Shown one piece after another: positions 58,104 to 64,000 of a DNA stretch of 64,000 nucleotides. The notes under the pieces are model-generated. The model was not told the origin of the DNA. It was given only the letters and a program-made list of their open reading frames with translations, and did not search any database. The position numbers and the translations under genes are program-made. This DNA comes from Methylorubrum rhodesianum (GTDB lineage: Bacteria > Pseudomonadota > Alphaproteobacteria > Rhizobiales > Beijerinckiaceae): contig NZ_JACHOS010000002.1 of NCBI RefSeq assembly GCF_014199985.1, positions 1 to 64,000 of the forward strand, given 5' to 3'. Within the stretch, counting starts at the first letter, position 1; each line of letters begins with the position of its first letter.

Positions 58104-58328
58104 TTAGCGGGCCGCGCCGATCTCCTTCAGGCGCTGCATCGCCGCCTCCGGCGTGGCGTAGGCCTCCTGGCGATCGACGTTCCAGTAACGCAAGGCATCG
58201 AGCGGGATCGGCTCTCCGGTCACCGCGCAGCGCACGTAGGTGCCGGGCTTGATCACCCGCATGGTGCCGTCGCCGTACTCGACCTTGGCTTCGCCGCCGG
58301 CCGATCCCCGATCGTAGCGTCCGAGCAT
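58104..58328 (-). CDS. DUF2093 small protein
   Basis: The 74-residue protein matches DUF2093 through VEYGDGTMRVIKPGTYVRCAVTGEPI and LDALRYWNVDRQEAY. The family is restricted largely to alphaproteobacteria and often next to lpxK; its function is unknown. A longer frame exists upstream but is arginine-rich. It converges with lpxK. Confidence 0.85.
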   Translation of the reverse strand: MLGRYDRGSAGGEAKVEYGDGTMRVIKPGTYVRCAVTGEPIPLDALRYWNVDRQEAYATPEAAMQRLKEIGAAR

Positions 58329-58470
58329 TGTGTGGGCTCCCGGTGCAGCGCCCGCGCGCGCTCGGACTGCCTTAGAAGCCCGGCACGGCCCTGTCGATGG
58401 GCCCACCTCTCGACAGGGCACCCGGCCTCGGGCCAAACGAAACACGCTTCACGTCGCTCCGGGATTATCC

Positions 58471-58884
58471 GTGACCGAGCCTGACCTCGATGCCCTGTTC
58501 GAAGCCGCCGCAGCGGTGCGCGGGAGGGCCCACGCGCCCTATTCCGGGTTTCAGGTCGGCGCCGCCTTGCGGGACGAGGCCGGGCGCATCCATGCCGGCT
58601 GTAACGTCGAGAACGCCGCCTACCCGGTCGGCACCTGCGCCGAGGCCGGCGCCATCGCCGCGATGATCGCGGCCGGCGGACGACGGATCGACGCGATCCT
58701 CGTGCTCGCCGACAGTCCCTCCCCGGTCACTCCCTGCGGCGCCTGCCGCCAGCGCATCCGCGAATTCGCCGGCCCCGGCACGCCGATTCTCTCGGCCGGT
58801 CTCGACGGGCTGCGGGCCCACTACACGCTCGATCAGCTGCTGCCCACCTCCTTCGGCCCGGAGCACTTCGTCCATGGTACCTGA
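58471..58884 (+). CDS. cdd: Cytidine deaminase
   Basis: Zinc enzyme converting cytidine and deoxycytidine to the uridine forms. The 137-residue protein is the short homotetrameric type: APYSGFQVGAAL, GCNVENAAYPVGTCAEAGAI (first zinc Cys and catalytic Glu in CAE) and TPCGACRQRIREF (two more Cys). The GTG start is chosen because the conserved domain begins about 12 residues later. Its 3' end overlaps punA by 11 bases; the four salvage genes are one operon. Confidence 0.94.
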   Translation: MTEPDLDALFEAAAAVRGRAHAPYSGFQVGAALRDEAGRIHAGCNVENAAYPVGTCAEAGAIAAMIAAGGRRIDAILVLADSPSPVTPCGACRQRIREFAGPGTPILSAGLDGLRAHYTLDQLLPTSFGPEHFVHGT

Positions 58885-59701
58885 GGAGATGGCGCCTGAG
58901 GACGCGGCCGTCGCGCATCTGCGGGCGGAGGGCTTCGCCGGCCCCTACGATCTGGCGATGGTCACGGGGACCGGGCTTGGCGCCCTGGTGGAGGCGGTCG
59001 AGGAGCGTCGCAGCCTCGCCTACGCGGCGATCCCCGGCTTCCCCGCCCCCGGCGTGACCGGCCACAGCGGGCGACTTCATCGCGGACGCCTCGCCGGGCG
59101 ACCGGTTCTCGTCTTCGAGGGTCGCACTCACGCCTACGAGCGCGGCGATGCCGCGGCCATGCGCGTGCCGCTTGCCGCCGCGCGCGCCCTCGGCGCCGGG
59201 AGGCTGCTGCACACCAACGCCGCCGGCTCGCTCAGGCCGGAGGTCGGCCCCGGCCGCCTCGTGATGCTGGACGACCACATCAACCTGTCGGGTCTCAACC
59301 CGCTGATCGGCGAGGGGAGCGACGCCCGTTTCGTGTCGATGACGAATGCCTATGACCCTGAGCTGCGCGTCGCTCTTGGTGCGGCAGCGGCGGAGATCGG
59401 GCTGCCGCTGTCGACGGGCGTCTACGCCTGGTTTTCCGGACCAAGCTTCGAAACCCCCGCCGAGGTGCGCATGGCCGGCATCCTCGGCGCCGACCTCGTC
59501 GGAATGTCGACCGTGCCCGAGACGATCCTCGCCCGCTTCTTCGGGATCCCGGTCGCCGCGATCTCGGTGGTGACCAATCTCGCGGCCGGGATCGCGGGCG
59601 GCGACCCTCACCATGCCGAGACCAAGGCGGTCGCCGCGCAGGCGGGGACGGACCTGGCCCGGCTCGTCGCCGCTTTCGTCGGCCGCCTACCCGAAGCGTG
59701 A
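58874..59701 (+). CDS. punA: Purine nucleoside phosphorylase
   Basis: Cleaves purine (deoxy)nucleosides with phosphate into base and (deoxy)ribose-1-phosphate. The 275-residue trimeric-type PNP shows VTGTGLGALVEAVE, GHSGRLHRGRLAGR, VFEGRTHAYERG, LLHTNAAGSLRPEVGPG, DDHINLSG and WFSGPSFETPAEVRM, then MSTVPETILARFFGI and VTNLAAGI. The earlier of two ATGs is used, overlapping cdd; the second is 15 bases on. It sits in the cdd-punA-deoC-deoA operon. Confidence 0.92.
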   Translation: MVPEEMAPEDAAVAHLRAEGFAGPYDLAMVTGTGLGALVEAVEERRSLAYAAIPGFPAPGVTGHSGRLHRGRLAGRPVLVFEGRTHAYERGDAAAMRVPLAAARALGAGRLLHTNAAGSLRPEVGPGRLVMLDDHINLSGLNPLIGEGSDARFVSMTNAYDPELRVALGAAAAEIGLPLSTGVYAWFSGPSFETPAEVRMAGILGADLVGMSTVPETILARFFGIPVAAISVVTNLAAGIAGGDPHHAETKAVAAQAGTDLARLVAAFVGRLPEA

Positions 59702-59710
59702 GGAGCGCGG

Positions 59711-60469
59711 ATGACCGCCACACCCCCCCTTTCCCCCCAGGACGCGGCCGGCGTGGCCCGGCGCGCCCTGCCTCTGCTCGATCTCACCGATCTGAGTGAT
59801 GCGCCCACGGCCACCGCGGCCGAAGACCTCTGCGGGAGGGCCCGCGCGAGCGGCGTCGCCGCCGTCTGCGTCTGGCCCGATTTCGTCGCGGGATGCGTTC
59901 GGGCGCTGTGCGGCAGCGGCGTACGGGTTGCCACCGTGATCAACTTCCCGCAAGGCGGCGACGACGTCGCGCGCGCCGTCGCGGAGACCCGCGCCACCCT
60001 CGCGGACGGCGCCGACGAGATCGATCTCGTCCTGCCCTATCGCGCGCTGATGCGCGGCGACGCGGACGGCGCCCGCGCGATGGTCGCAGCCGTGCGCGAC
60101 GTTTGCCCCGGCAGGCTCCTCAAGGTGATCCTCGAGACCGGCGAACTCGAAGAGCCGGCGCTGATCTCCCGGGCGAGCCGTCTGTCGCTCGAAGCCGGTG
60201 CCGATTTCATCAAGACCTCCACCGGCAAGACGCCGCTCTCCGCCACGCTGCCCGCCGCCGCGATCATGCTGGAGGCGATCCGCGCCGGCGCCGGGCGGCC
60301 GGCGGGGCTCAAGGTCTCCGGGGGCCTGCGCCGGGTCGAGGATGCGAGCGCCTATCTCGCCCTCGCGGATCGAGTGATGGGGCCGGATTGGGCGAGCCCG
60401 GGCACATTCCGGATCGGAGCGAGCGCGCTTCATGCCGAACTCGTGCGCGCCCTGGAGGCCGCCCCATGA
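59711..60469 (+). CDS. deoC: Deoxyribose-phosphate aldolase
   Basis: Class I aldolase splitting 2-deoxyribose-5-phosphate into glyceraldehyde-3-phosphate and acetaldehyde. The 252-residue protein has [66 protein letters not shown] and the Schiff-base lysine in [22 protein letters not shown] lies 8 bases before the ATG. It overlaps deoA by ATGA. The route also needs DeoB (phosphopentomutase), which is not in the window. Confidence 0.95.
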   Translation: MTATPPLSPQDAAGVARRALPLLDLTDLSDAPTATAAEDLCGRARASGVAAVCVWPDFVAGCVRALCGSGVRVATVINFPQGGDDVARAVAETRATLADGADEIDLVLPYRALMRGDADGARAMVAAVRDVCPGRLLKVILETGELEEPALISRASRLSLEAGADFIKTSTGKTPLSATLPAAAIMLEAIRAGAGRPAGLKVSGGLRRVEDASAYLALADRVMGPDWASPGTFRIGASALHAELVRALEAAP

Positions 60470-61773
60470 AGCTTCCCCAGGAGATCATTCGCGACAAGCG
60501 CGACGGTCGGACTCTGTCGGAGGCCGACATCGCCGGCTTCATCGAGGGCCTGACGCGGGATCGGGTCACCGAGGGGCAGGCCGCGGCCTTTGCCATGGCG
60601 GTGTTCTTCCGCGGTCTCTGCCTCGACGAGCGCGTGGCGCTGACCCGTGCCATGACCCAGTCGGGCACCGTGCTCGCGTGGGATCTGCCCGGACCGGTCC
60701 TCGACAAGCACTCCACCGGCGGCGTCGGCGATACCGTGAGCCTTCCCCTGGCGGCCATGGTCGCGGCCTGCTGCGGCTTCGTGCCGATGATCTCCGGGCG
60801 CGGCCTCGGCCATACCGGCGGCACGCTGGACAAGCTTGCGAGCATTCCCGGCTACGACGTGGCGCCGGGCCTCGATCGGTTCCGGCGGGTCACGGCCGAA
60901 GTCGGCTGCGCCATCATCGGCCAGACCGCCGACCTCGCGCCCGCCGATCGGCGCCTCTATGCGATCCGCGACGTCACCGGGACGGTCGAGTCCCTCGACC
61001 TCATCACCGCCTCGATCCTCTCGAAGAAGCTTGCGGCCGGGCTCCAGGGCCTCGTCATGGACGTGAAGACCGGCTCTGGCGCCTTCATGGCGCAACGCGC
61101 CGAGGCGCGGGCGCTTGCGGAGAGCATCGTCACGGTGGCCAACGCGGCGGGGCTCCGCACCCGCGCCCTCGTGACCGATATGGACGCGCCCCTGGCCTCC
61201 AGTGCCGGAAACGCGGTCGAGGTGGCCTACGCCGTCGATTACCTCACCGGCCGCGCCCGCGAGCCGCGTTTCCACGCGGTGACCCTGGCGCTCGCCGCCG
61301 AGATGCTGGTGATCGGCGGACTCGCCGCGGATGTTGCAGAGGCGGAAGCGCGGCTGACGGCGGCCCTCGAGTCCGGCCGCGCCTGCGAGGTGTTTGCGCG
61401 GATGGTGACGGCGCTCGGCGGACCGGGCGATCTCGTGGAGGCACCCGAACGCTACCTGAAGCGGGCGCCGGTCGTACGGCCGGTGACGGCGCCCAGATCG
61501 GGCGTGGTGGAGCGCATCGAGACCCGCGCCATCGGCCTGGCGGTGATCGACCTCGGCGGCGGCCGAACCCGGCCGCAGGACTCCATTGATCCGAGCGTCG
61601 GGTTCACCGGCCTGGTTCGGCCCGGCGATCGGGTGGAGAAGGGCGATCCGATCGGGATGGTCCATGCGGCTGACGAGGCGAGCGCCGCGCGGGCCGAGTC
61701 GGCCCTGCGGAGCGCCTATCGAATCGGTATGGTACCGGATGCGTGCGAGCCCGTGGTGGAACGGCTCGGCTAA
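60466..61773 (+). CDS. deoA: Thymidine/pyrimidine-nucleoside phosphorylase
   Basis: Phosphorolyses thymidine or deoxyuridine to the base and deoxyribose-1-phosphate. The 435-residue protein has the two-domain fold: [44 protein letters not shown] (phosphate loop), [22 protein letters not shown] (pyrimidine site), [11 protein letters not shown] and [22 protein letters not shown]. The C-terminal domain is complete. The ATG overlaps the deoC stop. It is the last gene of the nucleoside operon. Confidence 0.94.
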   Translation: MKLPQEIIRDKRDGRTLSEADIAGFIEGLTRDRVTEGQAAAFAMAVFFRGLCLDERVALTRAMTQSGTVLAWDLPGPVLDKHSTGGVGDTVSLPLAAMVAACCGFVPMISGRGLGHTGGTLDKLASIPGYDVAPGLDRFRRVTAEVGCAIIGQTADLAPADRRLYAIRDVTGTVESLDLITASILSKKLAAGLQGLVMDVKTGSGAFMAQRAEARALAESIVTVANAAGLRTRALVTDMDAPLASSAGNAVEVAYAVDYLTGRAREPRFHAVTLALAAEMLVIGGLAADVAEAEARLTAALESGRACEVFARMVTALGGPGDLVEAPERYLKRAPVVRPVTAPRSGVVERIETRAIGLAVIDLGGGRTRPQDSIDPSVGFTGLVRPGDRVEKGDPIGMVHAADEASAARAESALRSAYRIGMVPDACEPVVERLG

Positions 61774-61803
61774 AGGAACCGCAGCTCAGGGAGGGCCGCG
61801 GTC

Positions 61804-61830
61804 TCTCCCCCACTCGTGGAGCGGGGGAGA
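61804..61830. terminator. GC-rich hairpin after deoA
   Basis: Arms tctccccc and gggggaga pair over 8 bases with a short inner ctc/gag helix. It lies between convergent stops of deoA and the His-rich gene. The sequence resembles the short extragenic hairpins that recur in this genus, but that cannot be checked from one window. Confidence 0.5.
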
Positions 61831-61903
61831 AGGCGCTCCGGCAAGGCAAAGGGGGCGGATGAGGCTTGCCGCCCCATCCGCCCCCCGCTGGCCTGCCGTT
61901 CGC

Positions 61904-62245
61904 CTACCAGTGATGATGGTGGCCCCCGTGGCGGCGATGGCCCCAATGGCCATGGTGATGGTGGCGATGACCCCAGCCATGGTGGTGATGGCCCCAATGG
62001 CGGCGATGATGACCCCAGTGCCCGTGATGGCGATGGCCCCAGTGCCGCGGATGGTGACGGTGGCCGAAATGGTGATGGTGCCACTGCACCGTCTCAACCG
62101 TCGCCTCCGACGCCAGGGCCGCCGCCGGAGCCGGCGCCAGCGGGGCGGCGTCGGCGACTGTGACGCCGCCGAAAAGCCCCCCGGCCATCAGCGCGAGTGC
62201 GGCCAGCGCGAAGCGAGAGCGACGCGGTGAGGATGGTTCCGACAT
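61904..62245 (-). CDS. Small exported His/Gly/Trp-rich protein
   Basis: A signal peptide (ALAALALMAGGLFGGVTVADA, ending near residue 34) leads to a mature part of about 75 residues. Almost all of its last 55 residues are His, Gly, Trp or Arg, e.g. HWGHRHHGHWGHHRRHWGHH. About half of those residues are His. GGAGG lies 7 bases before the ATG and decides the start over an upstream ATG. Metal binding (Ni, Zn or Cu) in the periplasm is an inference from composition. It has no cysteines or conserved domain that I know. Confidence 0.8.
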   Translation of the reverse strand: MSEPSSPRRSRFALAALALMAGGLFGGVTVADAAPLAPAPAAALASEATVETVQWHHHHFGHRHHPRHWGHRHHGHWGHHRRHWGHHHHGWGHRHHHHGHWGHRRHGGHHHHW

Positions 62246-62500
62246 CGTGTGACCTCCGTTCATTGGGCCGTCCTGGCGGCCTTGAGAGCGAAGCTAGAAG
62301 CCACCCGATGAACGTGTTCTGAGCGGATTGCGTACATTGAGAAACAAGGACGCGCAGAATCGGCGCAGTGGATCGACCGCCGAGCGTCCCGGTCGAGAAG
62401 AGAAACCGTTCGATCAGCCGGGATCGATCGTTGCAGCCCCGCGATACTCGCTCGGGACTACCGGAACGTGTTTCAGCCGGTCCGGCTCACCTTGCGAATG

Positions 62501-63181
62501 TCAGACGGCGCCGCTCTTCGCCTCGGGGCGCCGGTACACCCACACGCGGGCCGGAGGCAGGTTGAGCCAGACCTTGTTGGAGCGGCTCGCGGTGTAGCTG
62601 CCCGCCTCGCACTTGGCCGGGATCGGCGGCACCACGGCATAGGTGAACTGGACGAAGGGGGCACCCGGATGCATCAGGTCGTGAGCGCCTTGGAGAAGGT
62701 CGAGGCGCTGCTCCAGCGGCTTGGTGAAGAGCGGCAGGCTGGAGATGGTCGCGGCGCAGGGGCCGTCGAGCTTGTCGCGCAGCGTCTCGCGGATCCGGTA
62801 GGCGTCGCCGCAGATCACGGTCACGCCCGGGAAGCGTCGGCGCAGCAGCGTGCAGAAATCGGGATTGAACTCGACGAGGACGAGCCGCTCCGGATCGAAG
62901 CCCCGGCGAATCAGGGCCTCGGTCACCGGGCCGGTGCCCGGTCCGAGTTCGATCACCGGACCGGCGACGTTCGGATCGGCATAGGCGGCCATGGTGCGCG
63001 CCAGCATCCGGCCCGACGGTGTCACCGCGCCGGTGACCAGCGGGCGCTCGAACCAGGAGCGCAGGAAGCGCGCCTCGTCCTCCAGGGGATCCTTGCGCTC
63101 GCGAATGACGCGTGTGGCGGCGACGGCTCGGGCACTGGAACGGCGAAGCGGCGGCACGTCCGAAGGTCCTCGGCTCATCAT
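62501..63181 (-). CDS. PmtA-type phospholipid N-methyltransferase
   Basis: Class I SAM-dependent methyltransferase of the rhizobial/Rhodobacter PmtA type, which methylates phosphatidylethanolamine stepwise to phosphatidylcholine. The 226-residue protein has SAM motif I VIELGPGTGPVTEALI, motif II LVLVEFNPDFCTLLRRRFPG, GDAYRI, and SSLPLFTKPLEQRL in the motif IV position. The N-terminal helix ERKDPLEDEARFLRSWFERP resembles the membrane-binding helix of PmtA. rRNA dimethyltransferase-like proteins are the nearest alternative, but the motif details favour PmtA. It is monocistronic. Confidence 0.82.
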   Translation of the reverse strand: MMSRGPSDVPPLRRSSARAVAATRVIRERKDPLEDEARFLRSWFERPLVTGAVTPSGRMLARTMAAYADPNVAGPVIELGPGTGPVTEALIRRGFDPERLVLVEFNPDFCTLLRRRFPGVTVICGDAYRIRETLRDKLDGPCAATISSLPLFTKPLEQRLDLLQGAHDLMHPGAPFVQFTYAVVPPIPAKCEAGSYTASRSNKVWLNLPPARVWVYRRPEAKSGAV

Positions 63182-63316
63182 GGTTGCGACAGGCTAGACG
63201 ACGAAAACCCGCGGGCAGTCAAGCTTCGCTGCACGGCGTCGGGTGCATGACCGCAGCGATGAGCCGCGATCATAACCGGTGGAATCCGGCGTTTGATCCC
63301 GTGAGACGGGAGCGGA

Positions 63317-64000
63317 TCATGCCCGCGTCGAGCCGCTCACGAAGAAGTCCCGCACCTTGGAGAAGAACCCGGCGCTCTCCGGGTGGTTCTCGTCCGAGGC
63401 GCTCTGATCGAATTCCTGCAGCAGCTCGCGCTGGCGCTTCGTCAGGTTCTGCGGCGTCTCCACCGAGACCTGGATGTAGAGGTCGCCGACCTCCCGCGAG
63501 CGCAGCACCGGCATGCCCTTCCCCTTGATGCGGAACTGCTTGGCGGTCTGCGTGCCGGCCGGGATGCGCACCTGCGTCTGCGAGCCGTCGATCACCGGCA
63601 CGGTGATCTCGCCCGAGAGCGCCGCCGTCACCATCGAGATCGGCACGCGGCAGAACAGGTCGGCTCCGTCGCGCTGGAAGAACGGGTGCGGCTTGATCGA
63701 GAGGAACACGTAGAGATCGCCCGAAGGCCCGCCGCGCAGGCCGCTCTCGCCCTCGCCCGCGAGCCGGATGCGAAGGCCGTCATCGACGCCCGCCGGCACG
63801 TTGATCGAGAGCGTGCGCTCGCGATTGACCCGGCCGGCACCGGAGCAGGACGGGCAGGGATCGTCCACCACCTCGCCGCGGCCGTGGCAGTTCGGGCAGG
63901 TCCGCTCGATGGCGAAGAACCCCTGCGCCGCCCGCACCCGGCCGTAGCCGCCGCAGGTCGAGCAGGTGCGCGGCTTCGATCCGGCCTTGGCGCCCGTGCC
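63317..64000 (-). CDS. dnaJ: Chaperone DnaJ, C-terminal part (5' end outside window)
   Basis: Hsp40 co-chaperone of DnaK. The visible 227 residues contain the last Cys-rich zinc motifs ([22 protein letters not shown] and [10 protein letters not shown]) and both substrate-binding beta domains, with [46 protein letters not shown] and the C-terminal dimerisation segment ending [12 protein letters not shown]. The J-domain and Gly/Phe region lie beyond base 64000. The frame is open to the window edge. Confidence 0.96.
   Translation of the reverse strand, partial: GTGAKAGSKPRTCSTCGGYGRVRAAQGFFAIERTCPNCHGRGEVVDDPCPSCSGAGRVNRERTLSINVPAGVDDGLRIRLAGEGESGLRGGPSGDLYVFLSIKPHPFFQRDGADLFCRVPISMVTAALSGEITVPVIDGSQTQVRIPAGTQTAKQFRIKGKGMPVLRSREVGDLYIQVSVETPQNLTKRQRELLQEFDQSASDENHPESAGFFSKVRDFFVSGSTRA

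Overview
The window is GC-rich chromosomal DNA from an alphaproteobacterium, most likely a pink-pigmented Methylobacterium/Methylorubrum-type methylotroph of the Hyphomicrobiales. That is an inference from gene content: bacteriochlorophyll (bchD, bchO) and carotenoid (crtI, crtB) genes, a urease locus with fused gamma-beta subunits, propionyl-CoA carboxylase alpha, a class I lysyl-tRNA synthetase, an alphaproteobacterial-type prfB and a RibB-RibX hybrid. There are no rRNA or tRNA genes, insertion sequences, phage genes or CRISPR arrays that I can see. Coding density is about 90 percent and the genes are mostly housekeeping.

Layout. 1-1.5 kb: the tail of an unidentified gene, a small secreted protein and a flavin reductase. 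1.8-8.6 kb: urease locus in the order ureD, ureAB, DUF1003 membrane gene, ureC, broken DUF29 gene, ureE, ureF, ureG. 8.7-15.1 kb (minus strand): a tight gene train of double cold-shock protein, DUF192, bchD, bchO, crtI, crtB, with a PpsR/CrtJ-type palindrome over the crtI start. 15.5-17.3 kb: a DUF1624 membrane acyltransferase and a cysteine-rich secreted repeat protein. 17.5-20.3 kb: efp with its lysylation enzymes epmA and epmB. 20.3-24.6 kb: GST, YdcF, DUF3253, DUF599, acylphosphatase, a formate/nitrite-type channel broken by an amber codon, and a gamma-glutamylcyclotransferase-like protein. 24.7-29.9 kb: pccA, a hypothetical gene, an L,D-transpeptidase lipoprotein, a histone-deacetylase-like amidohydrolase and a zinc-ribbon protein. 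30-35.4 kb: ribB-ribX hybrid, aroC, a solitary DUF3578 gene, anmK and tyrS. 35.9-44.8 kb: chemoreceptor, giant AsmA-like protein, peroxiredoxin, M23 peptidase and prfB with its programmed frameshift. 44.8-54.8 kb: DUF2809, Sel1, lysK, AEC transporter, rpmB, TPR lipoprotein, M17 aminopeptidase, a short OMP-like protein, a glycine-rich double cold-shock protein, a response regulator and a metallophosphoesterase. 55-58.1 kb: a lipid A/Kdo block (DUF374 acyltransferase, waaA, lpxK). 58.5-61.8 kb: a nucleoside salvage operon (cdd, punA, deoC, deoA). 61.9-64 kb: a His-rich secreted protein, a PmtA-type methyltransferase and the 3' part of dnaJ.

How parts work together. UreC is the catalytic subunit, UreAB the accessory subunits, and UreD/E/F/G deliver nickel. 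EpmA and EpmB would make and attach beta-lysine to Lys33 of EF-P. Cdd, PunA, DeoA and DeoC convert nucleosides to bases and glyceraldehyde-3-phosphate plus acetaldehyde. WaaA and LpxK act in succession on lipid IVA.

I found no obviously new multi-gene system. The items most worth a second look are two single-lesion genes (DUF29 in a G6 run; FNT channel Trp-to-amber), the operator-like palindrome over the crtI start codon, the EpmA/class I LysRS combination, the cold-shock gene heading the photopigment train, and the cysteine-rich repeat protein.
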